Below are positions 1-8,870 of a stretch of 61,102 nucleotides of DNA, in pieces; within the stretch, counting starts at the first letter, position 1, and each line of letters starts with the position of its first letter. The notes beneath the pieces were generated by a model. That model worked only from the letters and a program-made list of their open reading frames with translations. It was not told where the DNA came from and made no database searches. Source of the stretch: Chlorobiota bacterium (GTDB taxonomy: Bacteria > Bacteroidota > Ignavibacteria > Tepidaquicellales > OLB5); NCBI GenBank assembly GCA_022616535.1, contig JAKEEM010000048.1, positions 1 through 61,102 of the forward strand. Direction: 5' to 3'. The translations under genes were made by a program, and so were the position numbers.

Positions 1-77
1 TTATCTTGAGCATTTGTAATTGCCCCAAGGAAGGTAATCAGCAATGCTAAAAGAGAAAATCTGAAAAAGTTTTTCAT
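1..77 (-). CDS. N-terminus of an exported protein (partial)
   Basis: The gene reads leftward off the window edge, so only 25 codons are visible. They begin with ATG at 77 and encode a classical signal peptide: a short Lys/Arg start (MKNFFR), a hydrophobic core (SLLALLITFLGA) and a probable cleavage site at TNAQ-D. A strong purine-rich ribosome binding site (AAGGGGGTTAAGG) lies just upstream on the minus strand. The mature protein is outside the window, so no function can be given. Confidence 0.7.
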   Translation of the reverse strand, partial: MKNFFRFSLLALLITFLGAITNAQD

Positions 78-259
78 CCTTAACCCCCTTAAAAGTTAAT
101 TAAATAAATGTTAATTAAAAAAATGAGTATCTCAAGATATAATAATAAATATTTAACAGCAAGGGTGAGATTTTTCCTACATTAGTATAGGAAGAACGAG
201 AAATTTTTATAAGAATTTCCCTTTATTTCAGTTTTAAGCTATATAAATATATGTATTAA

Positions 260-1177
260 TTAAGTTTTAACTAAATTAAAAATGTCCCTAAAGGCTTCGA
301 TTGAATACTTGAATTTAAACTTATATCCTAAATCCAATATTTTTTTGGGGTAAGCCCTTCTTCCGCTCAAAATAAGAGCTGCCATTTCGCCCGCAATTAT
401 TTTTACAGCAAATTCCGGCGCCCAAAAAAAAGACGGACGGCTCAATGTTTTTGCAAGATTTTTTCCAAAATCCTTCATTGTTTCCGCATTAGGCGCCGCT
501 GCATTAACTGCTCCGCAAACAGTTTTGTTATCGATTGAAAATAAGTAGATTCCAACCAAATCCTCAATGTGAATCCACGACATATACTGATTTCCACTTC
601 CAATCGTACCGCCCACAAAAAGCTTAAAAGGCAGTGCGAGCCTTTTTACTGCTTCGGAATTTTCAGCCAGAACAAAACCTGTCCTTACCGTGACAACTCT
701 GACTCCATATTTTTCAGCTTTTATCGCTTCATTCTCCCAGTCCCTGCATAAATTGCCCATGAAGGTATCAGCATTCGGTGAATCTTCATAAACATTTTCA
801 TTTCCCCTGTCGCCGTAGTAATCAACTCCCGATGCACTTACCAAAACTTCAGGTTTGGTATCCATTATTGAAATCAGCTCGACAATCCTTCGTGTAATAT
901 CGATACGGGAATCATAGAGTTCCTTCTTAAACCGGGGATTCCATCTCTTTTTACCAATGTTAACACCTGCAAGGTTTATTACAGCATCAATTTTTTCATC
1001 CTTAAGCAAAAGAGCATTATTTAAATTAACAATTTTTTTTTCGTTAACCAATTTTCTTCTTGCATTGCTTAGGTTATGGCTTAAGGCAATATATTCATCG
1101 CCCCTTTTGAGCAATGAATCAATAATATATCCCCCAACTAATCCGGTCGCTCCTGTTATTAAAACTCTCATAGGCAT
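260..1177 (-). CDS. TIGR01777-type NAD(P)-binding epimerase-like protein
   Basis: A 305-residue extended SDR of the TIGR01777 (YfcH-like) family. The N-terminus carries the Rossmann motif GATGLVGG at residues 8-15. The middle has the family hallmark GVDYYGDRG and a WIHIEDLVG segment, and the C-terminus (GRRAYPKKILDLGYKF) is the DUF1731-like tail. Length is normal for the family. Its substrate is unknown; members are predicted NAD(P)-dependent sugar-nucleotide epimerases or similar. Translation could start at ATG 1177 or at ATG 1171 (MRVLITG), which gives the more usual N-terminus. It is transcribed away from the carotenoid operon, with about 120 bp between them. Confidence 0.85.
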   Translation of the reverse strand: MPMRVLITGATGLVGGYIIDSLLKRGDEYIALSHNLSNARRKLVNEKKIVNLNNALLLKDEKIDAVINLAGVNIGKKRWNPRFKKELYDSRIDITRRIVELISIMDTKPEVLVSASGVDYYGDRGNENVYEDSPNADTFMGNLCRDWENEAIKAEKYGVRVVTVRTGFVLAENSEAVKRLALPFKLFVGGTIGSGNQYMSWIHIEDLVGIYLFSIDNKTVCGAVNAAAPNAETMKDFGKNLAKTLSRPSFFWAPEFAVKIIAGEMAALILSGRRAYPKKILDLGYKFKFKYSIEAFRDIFNLVKT

Positions 1178-1299
1178 TAGGTAAATTTTTTTTGCAAGAT
1201 TTACAATTTATAAAACATAACCATTAAATATCAGGCAGTTTTTGAACTTATTTTAAGCATTATAATTTTTAACATAAATATTTAATTTTGCACTCATCA

Positions 1300-2019
1300 A
1301 TGATTCCCGCCAAAAAAAATAGACTAGTAAAATCATTATTTACTTTATATCACAAAAGCCTGCTTAGGAAGTACTTCTATCAAATTCATTTAGCAGGAGA
1401 AGAAAATATAGCCAAAATCAACAATTCTCTGCCGGTTGTTATTTACGCCAATCATTCAAACTGGTGGGACGGATTTATAGCTTATTTGTTAAGCTCACGC
1501 AGATTGAATGCCGACGATTACATAATGATGGACTTAGAGCAGATGAGAAAATACCCGTTCTTTAAATATCTTGGCGCTTTTTCGGTTAACCGGGGCGATG
1601 CTAAAGATGCAATTAAAACAATTGAGTATGCAGCTGAACTGCTCAATAAAACAAACAGGTATTTATGGATATTCCCACAGGGCTTGATGCAGGTTCAGGA
1701 CAGGAGACCCATAAAGTTTTTTTCCGGACTTGTTAAAATCGCAGTGAGGCTCGAGGGAGTGAATTTACTGCCTGTTGCAATCAGATATGAATTTTTGCTT
1801 GAGCAAAGACCAGAGGTTTTTATAAAAATCGCTGAGCCCGATATAGTGCATAATATTACAAACATCAAGGAACTTACCACTCATTTAGAGAATAAATTAA
1901 TAAGCAGTCTTTATGAACTTAGAAATAAAATCATAGGCCAAAAGCTTGATGAGTTTAAAGTTATTTTTAAAGGCAAGGATTCCCGCAACAAAACCATTGA
2001 TAAGCTTTATGGCAAATAG
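1300..2019 (+). CDS. 1-acyl-glycerol-3-phosphate acyltransferase-like (PlsC family), probable carotenoid glycoside acyltransferase
   Basis: A membrane-associated acyltransferase of the PlsC/LPLAT family, about 239 residues. It has block I NHSNWWDGF (the NHxxxxD catalytic motif) and a later FPQG block that normally reads FPEG. Phospholipid acylation is the family's usual role. Here the gene opens a carotenoid operon next to a glycosyltransferase, so I infer it attaches a fatty acid to the sugar of a carotenoid glycoside, as CruD does in green sulfur bacteria. I chose ATG 1300; a TTG at 1288 is in frame but lies inside TAATTTTG (1283-1290), which resembles the Bacteroidota -7 promoter element. 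The stop overlaps the next gene by 11 bases. Confidence 0.8.
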   Translation: MIPAKKNRLVKSLFTLYHKSLLRKYFYQIHLAGEENIAKINNSLPVVIYANHSNWWDGFIAYLLSSRRLNADDYIMMDLEQMRKYPFFKYLGAFSVNRGDAKDAIKTIEYAAELLNKTNRYLWIFPQGLMQVQDRRPIKFFSGLVKIAVRLEGVNLLPVAIRYEFLLEQRPEVFIKIAEPDIVHNITNIKELTTHLENKLISSLYELRNKIIGQKLDEFKVIFKGKDSRNKTIDKLYGK

Positions 2020-3175
2020 TCTCCTTATTTATAATTTAGTTATTACCTCAATACTTTTCTGTTTGTTAATAATATGTGTGTGGAACTTTTATATCTTAAA
2101 GAAAAAAAGCTATGACAGGATTTCAGACTTAGATTTGCCTTTTGTTTCCGTTTTAGTCCCAGCAAGAAATGAGGAAAAAAATATAAGCCGTGTTTTAAGT
2201 TCATTATTAAAACAGGATTACCCTAATTACGAGATAATAGTATTAAATGATAATTCAACCGATAAAACCGGGGAAATTATCGAATCTCTTAAAAAGCAAA
2301 ATTCAAATCTAAGGGTGTTAAACGGCAAGCCGCTTGTTGAAGGATGGACGGGAAAATGCTATGCGTGTCAGCAGCTGTATGAATATTCAAAAGGGGAGTA
2401 TTTATTATTTACTGATGCCGACACGGTTCACAATCCAAACTCAATAAAAGATTCCATTACAATTGCCTTAAACCGGAATGCTGATATGTTAACGTTAATC
2501 CCCAAAACCCTAATGCTAAGCTTTTGGGAAAAAGTGGTTATGCCAATGCCATGGTTCACAATAATGATGCTCCTTCCTTTATTTCTTGTGGATAAAAAGG
2601 GTTTTATAAATTTTTCCGCAGGGATAGGTCCTTTTATGCTGTTCAAAAGAAAATCTTATGAAAAAATCGGCGGACACGGGTCGGTGAAAAATGCACTTGT
2701 GGAGGATGTATGGCTTGCAAGGAAAATTAAGGAACAAGGGCAGCGGCTGGTGATCGAAAACGGAAGCGATTTGTTAAGCGTTAGAATGTACAGGAACTTC
2801 AGGGAAATTTGGGACGGCTTTTCCAAAAATATCTTTGCCGGCTTTAAGTTTTCGTCAACAACTTTCTTCACGGTAAATTTTGCTTTTGTTTTTTTATTTT
2901 TCCTGCCTTTTTTGTTATTTATTATAGGGTTATCTTTGCAATTTAGCCTGAATTTCATTAATATTTTAACAGCTATTCAGGTCATAATACTGTATTTTTC
3001 ACGGTTTTTAATTTCTGTTAGGCTTAAACTTGGAATTATCTCAACGATTTTACATCCGCTGGCTGTAATTACTGTATTTGTAATTGCCGTTAACTCTTGG
3101 TTATGGATAAAAAGCGGAAAAGGGGCAAAATGGAAAGATAGGACTTATACCCCCAAAAAATTAAAACTGAATTAA
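2009..3175 (+). CDS. Family 2 glycosyltransferase, probable carotenoid glycosyltransferase (CruC/CrtQ-like)
   Basis: A 388-residue GT-A fold glycosyltransferase with an N-terminal membrane anchor (about residues 8-28) and hydrophobic helices in the last 100 residues. GT2 motifs are present: VLVPARNEE (48-56), DNSTD (81-85), the metal-binding TDADT (135-139), VED (231-233) and the acceptor-side block RMYRNFREIWDG (259-270). I start it at ATG 2009, overlapping the acyltransferase stop by 11 bases, because the upstream 21 in-frame codons lie inside that gene. In this operon it most likely adds a sugar to the hydroxyl made by the CruF-like hydratase. The sugar donor cannot be read from the sequence. 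Confidence 0.82.
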   Translation: MANSLLIYNLVITSILFCLLIICVWNFYILKKKSYDRISDLDLPFVSVLVPARNEEKNISRVLSSLLKQDYPNYEIIVLNDNSTDKTGEIIESLKKQNSNLRVLNGKPLVEGWTGKCYACQQLYEYSKGEYLLFTDADTVHNPNSIKDSITIALNRNADMLTLIPKTLMLSFWEKVVMPMPWFTIMMLLPLFLVDKKGFINFSAGIGPFMLFKRKSYEKIGGHGSVKNALVEDVWLARKIKEQGQRLVIENGSDLLSVRMYRNFREIWDGFSKNIFAGFKFSSTTFFTVNFAFVFLFFLPFLLFIIGLSLQFSLNFINILTAIQVIILYFSRFLISVRLKLGIISTILHPLAVITVFVIAVNSWLWIKSGKGAKWKDRTYTPKKLKLN

Positions 3176-3744
3176 TGACAAAACTTATATTTTCTGCATT
3201 AGTATTATTAAATATTCTGTATCCAAAAGCAAGCTGCATAACCTTTACAATTTCTGCCGAGGTAGAGCGCGCAGCAGTCATCCATTTGGAAAAAGATTTT
3301 ATATCGGTATACATAAATAACCTTGATATATATCCGAAATTTTTTCCGAACATAGTAAGTGTTAAAAAATTAAGCGAGACCGACAGCGAGTGGCTTTACA
3401 GAGTTGAAGCTCCGCTTGCGTCTCCCTATGAGCTTACTTTTCTACTCGAAGACAAAAGTTCATCAGCCGATACACTGCTGTTTGAATCAAAAGATAGGGC
3501 AAAGGACTACCTTTTCTGCAATGCAGTTTTAACATCGGCAGGCGAAAAGAAAACAAAAGTCGATTTTGTTTTTAAAATCAGCATGACACGCGAAAAAGCA
3601 AGCGATGTTCATTTCCTTGCCGGTATACTTGGAGAAAAATTCCTCAGCGAGCGGATGAAGGAAAAGCTTGAAGGTGACCTTGAGACTTTTATCTCAAAGG
3701 CAACAAAAGATATGTACCTTGCAAGCAGGACACGAGGCAAATAA
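3175..3744 (+). CDS. Exported SRPBCC (START-like) domain protein
   Basis: A 189-residue protein starting in a TAATG junction with the glycosyltransferase. Residues 1-20 look like a signal peptide (MTKLIFSALVLLNILYPKAS), followed by an SRPBCC/polyketide-cyclase-like domain. Its opening (a VERAAVIHLEKDF strand, then YINNLDIYPKFFPNI) is typical of the aromatase/COQ10 group that binds hydrophobic ligands in a deep cavity. A cysteine follows the signal peptide, but its -3 residue is Lys, a poor lipobox. The unusual point is location: a predicted periplasmic hydrophobic-ligand binder inside a carotenoid operon. Binding or carrying a carotenoid or acyl donor is only an inference; it could also be an enzyme of unknown chemistry. 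Confidence 0.65.
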   Translation: MTKLIFSALVLLNILYPKASCITFTISAEVERAAVIHLEKDFISVYINNLDIYPKFFPNIVSVKKLSETDSEWLYRVEAPLASPYELTFLLEDKSSSADTLLFESKDRAKDYLFCNAVLTSAGEKKTKVDFVFKISMTREKASDVHFLAGILGEKFLSERMKEKLEGDLETFISKATKDMYLASRTRGK

Positions 3745-4486
3745 CTCTGTTTCAAATTCGCTGAAAATCCTTACAGGCTTACTCATTGTTATGTTCCCGG
3801 TCGGGCTTTTTTTAATGATTTCCGACTGGGGGAAACAGTTTTTATGGACAAGTTCTCTTTTTCTGGCACTTCAGGCAGTAATTACATTCATTTATCTCAG
3901 CAGGCTGGCTGAAATAAAATCAGTTATTACAGTAACTGTTCTTATTTTAATAATCTCATTTATAATCGAACTCTTAGGGCTTAACACAGGATTTCCCTTT
4001 GGACATTACAGTTATACTAACGTACTGAAACCGTTTATAGGCGATGTTCCGATTGCAATTTCCTTTGCGTGGTTTGTTGTAAGTGTAAATTCAGTTTTAA
4101 TTTCAAAATATTTTCTTAAAGGGAATTTCACTATCGCGGTAATTTCATCGGTTTTTATACTAGCCGGAGATATACTGCTTGAGCCGTTTGCTTCATTTGT
4201 TAATAACTACTGGGTTTGGGCGGAGGGTTCGATTCCAATTCAAAATTTCTTAAGCTGGCTGATAATTGGTTTTATTTTTTCAGTATTAATTAACAAAACA
4301 TTAAAATGGCGAGATGATTTTAAAAACGAAAGAAAGATGCTCATGCTTCCGTTTTTAATTACCGGTATAAACGTTTCAACCTATTCGATTATTAACTTGA
4401 TATACGGGTATTATGAAATTACAATAGCGGGACTACTGATATTTGCCATATTATTATTATCATTAATTAAGCTTAAGCCCAAATGA
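3719..4486 (+). CDS. cruF: CruF-type carotenoid 1',2'-hydratase (carotenoid biosynthesis protein)
   Basis: An integral membrane protein of the CruF/Caroten_synth family, with about seven hydrophobic helices. Diagnostic segments are ELLGLNTGFPFGHYSYT, a GDILLEPFA helix and NNYWVWAEG followed by IPIQNFLSW. CruF adds water across the psi end of a carotenoid to give a 1'-hydroxyl, the site later glycosylated. The start is uncertain. There is no ATG before 3791, which would cut into the first helix. TTG 3719 gives a complete helix and overlaps the upstream gene by only 26 bases, while TTG at 3668 or 3680 would overlap more. The 3' end shares ATGA with crtYc. Confidence 0.85.
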   Translation: MQAGHEANNSVSNSLKILTGLLIVMFPVGLFLMISDWGKQFLWTSSLFLALQAVITFIYLSRLAEIKSVITVTVLILIISFIIELLGLNTGFPFGHYSYTNVLKPFIGDVPIAISFAWFVVSVNSVLISKYFLKGNFTIAVISSVFILAGDILLEPFASFVNNYWVWAEGSIPIQNFLSWLIIGFIFSVLINKTLKWRDDFKNERKMLMLPFLITGINVSTYSIINLIYGYYEITIAGLLIFAILLLSLIKLKPK

Positions 4487-4794
4487 AAATTGAATACTTG
4501 ATAGTTCTTTTAGTATGCTTTATCGTGCCGTTTGCTTTAAGCTTCAGTAAAAATCTGGATTTCTATAAATATCCGTTTAGGCTGGTTTTATCACTCGGTA
4601 TTCCCTTTATTTTGTTTATCGCATGGGACATTATTGCCGCTGAGCGTGGTCACTGGAGCTTTAACCCTGATTACACTATCGGAATAAAAATTGCAAATCT
4701 TCCTATTGAAGAGATTTTATTTTTTTTGATAATTCCATTTTGCGCAGTATTTAGCTGGGAATGCGTTAAGTATTTTACTCGGGGAAAAAAATGA
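4483..4794 (+). CDS. crtYc: Lycopene cyclase subunit, CrtYc type
   Basis: A 103-residue protein with three membrane helices and the lycopene cyclase domain signature LPIEEILFF. It is one half of the heterodimeric lycopene cyclase that, with CrtYd, closes beta-ionone rings at the ends of lycopene. The start codon overlaps the cruF stop (ATGA at 4483), and its own stop overlaps crtYd in the same way, so the two subunits are translationally coupled. Many Bacteroidota and archaea carry these two domains as one fused protein; here they are separate genes, as in actinobacteria. No truncation is seen. Confidence 0.85.
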   Translation: MKIEYLIVLLVCFIVPFALSFSKNLDFYKYPFRLVLSLGIPFILFIAWDIIAAERGHWSFNPDYTIGIKIANLPIEEILFFLIIPFCAVFSWECVKYFTRGKK

Positions 4795-5093
4795 AGGAAT
4801 ACACAATACTATCTGTTTTGGGAGTTTTTATTTCGGTCCTTGCAGATTTGTTTTTAAAAACAAAACTGATATTAAATAAAAAATTCTGGATTTTTTGGGC
4901 AGTTATGTTTGTGCTGATATTTATAGTGAATGGTTATCTCACATGGAGACCGGTAGTAATTTACGGTGAGAATTTTTATCTTGGCTTAAGGCTTTTTACA
5001 ATTCCAATAGAAGACTTTCTGTTCGGTTTCAGCTTACTCACGTTAAACATTGTTTTGTGGGAATACTATAATAAAAAGTGGGTAAAAAAGTAA
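4791..5093 (+). CDS. crtYd: Lycopene cyclase subunit, CrtYd type
   Basis: The second lycopene cyclase subunit, 100 residues with three predicted helices and the matching signature [11 protein letters not shown]. It begins in an ATGA overlap with crtYc and its last 16 bases are shared with the GTG start of crtI. Separate CrtYc/CrtYd pairs act as heterodimers in the membrane. Many CrtYcd-type enzymes act as monocyclases, which would yield gamma-carotene and leave one psi end free for CruF hydration. That ordering fits the neighbouring genes but cannot be proved from sequence alone. Confidence 0.85.
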   Translation: MKEYTILSVLGVFISVLADLFLKTKLILNKKFWIFWAVMFVLIFIVNGYLTWRPVVIYGENFYLGLRLFTIPIEDFLFGFSLLTLNIVLWEYYNKKWVKK

Positions 5094-6550
5094 TTGTTAT
5101 AGGAAGCGGTTTTGGGGGGTTTGGAGCTGCAATCAGATTAGCCGCAAGGGGACATGAAGTGGAAATATTTGAAAAGCTCGATAAACCGGGCGGAAGGGCA
5201 TACGTTTGGGAATTAAACGGCTTTAAATTCGACGGCGGACCGACTGTTATTACGGCTCCCTTTTTATTAGAAGAGCTCTTTGAGCTCACCGGAAGGAAAA
5301 TGGAGGATTACTTTGCCCTTAAACCGCTTAACCCCTTTTACCGTATATTCAATTATGACGGAAGATATTTTGATTATAATAACGACATCGACTTTACTTT
5401 AAATCAGATTGGGAAATTTAATCCAAATGACAAACACGGATATTTAAATTTTATAAACTCAACAAAGGCAATTTTTCAAAAAGGATTTGTGGAGCTGGCA
5501 GATAAGCCGTTTTTAAGCTTTTTGGATATGCTAAAAATCGCTCCTATCTTAATAAAGCTAAAATCATATAAAAATGTTTACAGCTATGTTTCATCATTCA
5601 TTAAAGATGATTTCTTACGGAGGTGTTTTTCATTTCACCCCCTGCTTGTCGGCGGAAACCCGTTTAACACGACATCAATATACACCCTAATACACCATCT
5701 TGAGCGTGAATGGGGCGTTCATTATGCAATCGGAGGAACAGGTTCAATCGTAAATGGACTGGCGAAATTATTTCAGGAACTTGGAGGGAAAATTCATTAT
5801 AATTCTGAAGTTGAAGAAATAACCGTAAAAAACGGAAAAGCAATCGGAATCCGGTTAAAAAACTGCTTATTTATCGAGGCCGACTTAATAGTATCTAATG
5901 CAGACATCGGCTTTACCTATTTGCAAATGATTGAAAAGCGGCTCAGGAAAAAAAATACAGACAGGAAAATTGAAAATATGAAATACAGCATGTCCTTATT
6001 TGTAATATACTTTGGAACTAAGAAAAGATATAATAGTAATAATCTTGTTCACCACAACATAATTTTTGGAAAACGCTATAAAGAACTGCTTGAAGATATA
6101 TTTAAAAACAAGGTTTTAGCTGATGATTTTTCATTATATTTGCATATGCCAACTGCCACAGATTCCACTATTGCACCTGAAGGATGTGAAGCTTTTTACG
6201 TATTGTCGCCAGTTCCGCATTTAAAGTCCGGAACTAACTGGAAAACGGAGGCAAAACCATACAGGGATAAGATTATGAATTTTCTTGAGGAAAATTACCT
6301 CCCAAACCTTCAGGAAAACATAATTGCAGAACATTATATAGACCCGCTGCACTTTCAGAATAATTTAAACAGCTATTTGGGAAGCGCATTTTCTTTCGAG
6401 CCGCTGTTTTCGCAGTCAGCGTGGTTTAGGCCTCATAATAAATCTGAGGATATTGAAAATCTTTATTTCGTCGGTGCGGGGACTCACCCGGGAGCCGGCT
6501 TGCCGGGGGTCTTATCATCGGCAAAAATTACCGATAAATTAATAAACTGA
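5078..6550 (+). CDS. crtI: Phytoene desaturase (CrtI family)
   Basis: A 490-residue FAD-dependent desaturase. The N-terminal dinucleotide-binding motif is [10 protein letters not shown] (residues 10-19), followed by [13 protein letters not shown]. The C-terminal CrtI signature [18 protein letters not shown] is intact. Length matches bacterial CrtI. It desaturates phytoene stepwise, most likely to lycopene. I use GTG 5078, which gives the usual short lead-in to the FAD motif and overlaps crtYd by 16 bases. The start is followed by crtB after a 20-base gap. Whether it makes three, four or more double bonds cannot be told from sequence. Confidence 0.92.
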   Translation: MGKKVIVIGSGFGGFGAAIRLAARGHEVEIFEKLDKPGGRAYVWELNGFKFDGGPTVITAPFLLEELFELTGRKMEDYFALKPLNPFYRIFNYDGRYFDYNNDIDFTLNQIGKFNPNDKHGYLNFINSTKAIFQKGFVELADKPFLSFLDMLKIAPILIKLKSYKNVYSYVSSFIKDDFLRRCFSFHPLLVGGNPFNTTSIYTLIHHLEREWGVHYAIGGTGSIVNGLAKLFQELGGKIHYNSEVEEITVKNGKAIGIRLKNCLFIEADLIVSNADIGFTYLQMIEKRLRKKNTDRKIENMKYSMSLFVIYFGTKKRYNSNNLVHHNIIFGKRYKELLEDIFKNKVLADDFSLYLHMPTATDSTIAPEGCEAFYVLSPVPHLKSGTNWKTEAKPYRDKIMNFLEENYLPNLQENIIAEHYIDPLHFQNNLNSYLGSAFSFEPLFSQSAWFRPHNKSEDIENLYFVGAGTHPGAGLPGVLSSAKITDKLIN

Positions 6551-6570
6551 GTGAAAAATAAACTAAAATT

Positions 6571-7539
6571 ATGAACGGAATTTTACAGGCTGATTTAAAA
6601 ACAAATCCCTTAATATGCGGCTATGACGAGTGCAAAAACTACACCCGCACTTACGCAAAAAGTTTTTATTTCACATCGTTTTTGCTTCCGAGGGAAAAGA
6701 GAAATGCTGCATACGCAGTCTACACTTTTTGCCGTTACACGGATAATATTGTTGATTTAAAATCGAGCGGGATTAATATTGATGTCAAATTTGAAGGACA
6801 AAAAAAGTTTCTTGACGAGGTTTATTCAGGAAAAGAATTTACCTGTGAAAATTTTTCCGCATTTGCAGAGACAGTAAGAAGATATAGTATTCCCCAAAAA
6901 TATTTTCTGGAGCTTATCGAAGGTGTTCAGATGGACGTTCGGAAAAAAAGATATTCGACATTTGCGGAGCTGGAAAGTTATTGTTACAAGGTAGCATCGG
7001 TAGTCGGATTAATTATGACGGAAATTTTCGGCTATTCACACAATGCTGCACTGCCTTATGCGATTTATCTTGGAAAAGCTATGCAGTTAACCAATATATT
7101 AAGGGATGTTTACGAAGATTACAATATGGGCAGGATTTATCTTCCGCAGCAGGAAATGAAAACTTTTGAATATTCGGAGCAGAACATTGGCGGCAAAGTA
7201 TTAAATGAGAATTTCGCGCTGATGATGAAATTTAACATCGACCGCGCAAGGGCTTATTATGAATTAGCATCTCATGGAATTCCATACCTTACAAATGACG
7301 GCTCAAGAACTGCAGTGGTGTTAATGTATAAGATATATTCAGGCATATTAACCGAAATTGAAAACCACAATTATGATATATTCTCACAGAGGAGGTATGT
7401 AGGCACTGCCGAAAAGCTGAAAATGACCGGAATGTATCTTCTGAATATGAAGGAAAGAAAAAAGTACTCAATTGTTCCGGACGTAAGACACCATGAAAGA
7501 ATAAGGGCATTGTATCCAAGTTTAAACTTTGACGACTAG
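6571..7539 (+). CDS. crtB: Phytoene synthase
   Basis: A 322-residue squalene/phytoene synthase-fold enzyme that condenses two geranylgeranyl diphosphates to phytoene. Both aspartate-rich metal-binding motifs are present: DNIVD at residues 58-62 and RDVYEDYNMGRIYLP from about 178, which is the canonical phytoene synthase signature. The first conserved patch, YAKSFYFTSFLLP, is also intact. It is the last gene of the operon. A geranylgeranyl diphosphate synthase (crtE) is not in the window, so the precursor must come from elsewhere in the genome. Confidence 0.93.
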   Translation: MNGILQADLKTNPLICGYDECKNYTRTYAKSFYFTSFLLPREKRNAAYAVYTFCRYTDNIVDLKSSGINIDVKFEGQKKFLDEVYSGKEFTCENFSAFAETVRRYSIPQKYFLELIEGVQMDVRKKRYSTFAELESYCYKVASVVGLIMTEIFGYSHNAALPYAIYLGKAMQLTNILRDVYEDYNMGRIYLPQQEMKTFEYSEQNIGGKVLNENFALMMKFNIDRARAYYELASHGIPYLTNDGSRTAVVLMYKIYSGILTEIENHNYDIFSQRRYVGTAEKLKMTGMYLLNMKERKKYSIVPDVRHHERIRALYPSLNFDD

Positions 7540-7638
7540 CAACTGTGATTTAGCTTTAAAAAGCATTAAAATCCTTTATTTCGGAACAGATTTTATATTT
7601 TTATTAAAAACCCTAACAGTTATTTTTTCCAATATTTC

Positions 7639-8868
7639 ATGAAAAGCTACGGTTCGGCAAATATAAAAATTGCGCTTTTAATTACGGGCATTATTATAAT
7701 TATTTCAACGCTTGTTTATACCCAGATTCTGGTTGCTGAAATTCTTGAACGCGAAAGGGAAATTGCGAATTTGTATGCAAAGTCAATTGAGTTTATTGCA
7801 AATGATGAAAGCCAGTCCGGTGAATACAGCTTTATTTTTAATACAGTGGTAAATTCCAATTCAATTAATTTCCCCATAGTGGTTACGGACGCCAAGTCAA
7901 AAAAACCCACCTTCACGAAAAATATGGAAATCGATACAACGCTTCCGCAGGGTGAGCAGACTCTTCTTATTCAGGAAATGATTGCAAAAATGGATGAAGT
8001 AAACCCCCCAATTAAGGTATCTTACCAGGATTCAATTATTTTAAGCTATGTTCATTACGGTCAGTCTAAATTAGTTACACGATTAAAAACTTTGCCTATT
8101 ATTCAGTTCTTTGTTGCGGGAGTATTTATTTTCCTCGGATATTTTGGATTTAATTACATTAAAAGAACTGAGCAGAGCAACATATGGGTGGGATTATCGA
8201 AAGAAACAGCGCACCAGCTTGGAACACCGCTCTCCAGCCTAATGGGATGGAACGAGCTTATCAAAGCCAATTCGGGTAATTCTGAAAAAGTCCTGCAGCT
8301 TGCAGGTGAAATGTCAAACGACGTTGACCGCTTAAGCAAGATAGCAAACCGCTTTTCTAAAATTGGTTCTAAACCTGATTTAAAGCCTCAAAACATTCAC
8401 AATTTGATTGAAAAAGTTGTGAAATATTTTGAAATTAGAATTCCCAAAATCAGCTCCGGAACTTTTGAAGGAAATTCCAAAAAGAAAATCGAGCTTAAAA
8501 TAACCGGCTCAGATACTGCTGAGACACCCTTAAACAGCGAATTGTTTGAATGGGTTTTGGAAAATCTTACTAAAAACGCTCTTGATGCAATAGAAAATAT
8601 AAGCGGTAAGATTACATTCGATATACATCAAAAAGGCAGATATATTTTCATAGATGTTATCGATACGGGCAAAGGAATAGATTTGCGTTTTAAGAAAGAT
8701 ATATTTCGTCCCGGATACAGCACGAAGCAGCGAGGGTGGGGGCTTGGACTGAGTCTTTCCAAAAGAATCATAGAAACTTACCATAGAGGAAAACTATTTG
8801 TAAAAGAATCAGACCCCAATAGAGGAACTACTTTTAGAATAAGGCTTAATAAAAACCATAAATATTAA
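7639..8868 (+). CDS. Membrane-bound sensor histidine kinase
   Basis: A 409-residue histidine kinase. A membrane helix at about 10-30 and another near 152-172 frame a periplasmic sensor segment of about 120 residues with no recognised fold. The phospho-accepting His is H192 in KETAHQLGTPLSSL, a variant of the usual H-box. The ATPase domain has the N-box LENLTKNALDAI, the G1 box DTGKGID and the G2 box GWGLGLSLSKRI. No receiver domain is attached and no response regulator is next door, so it is an orphan kinase. The start at ATG 7639 places the first helix correctly. The next gene follows two bases after the stop. Confidence 0.88.
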   Translation: MKSYGSANIKIALLITGIIIIISTLVYTQILVAEILEREREIANLYAKSIEFIANDESQSGEYSFIFNTVVNSNSINFPIVVTDAKSKKPTFTKNMEIDTTLPQGEQTLLIQEMIAKMDEVNPPIKVSYQDSIILSYVHYGQSKLVTRLKTLPIIQFFVAGVFIFLGYFGFNYIKRTEQSNIWVGLSKETAHQLGTPLSSLMGWNELIKANSGNSEKVLQLAGEMSNDVDRLSKIANRFSKIGSKPDLKPQNIHNLIEKVVKYFEIRIPKISSGTFEGNSKKKIELKITGSDTAETPLNSELFEWVLENLTKNALDAIENISGKITFDIHQKGRYIFIDVIDTGKGIDLRFKKDIFRPGYSTKQRGWGLGLSLSKRIIETYHRGKLFVKESDPNRGTTFRIRLNKNHKY

Positions 8869-8870
8869 TT

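Noticed and set aside
1946-2008. A longer N-terminus for the carotenoid glycosyltransferase
   Set aside because: These 21 codons are inside the acyltransferase gene; ATG 2009 gives a normal membrane-anchored start.
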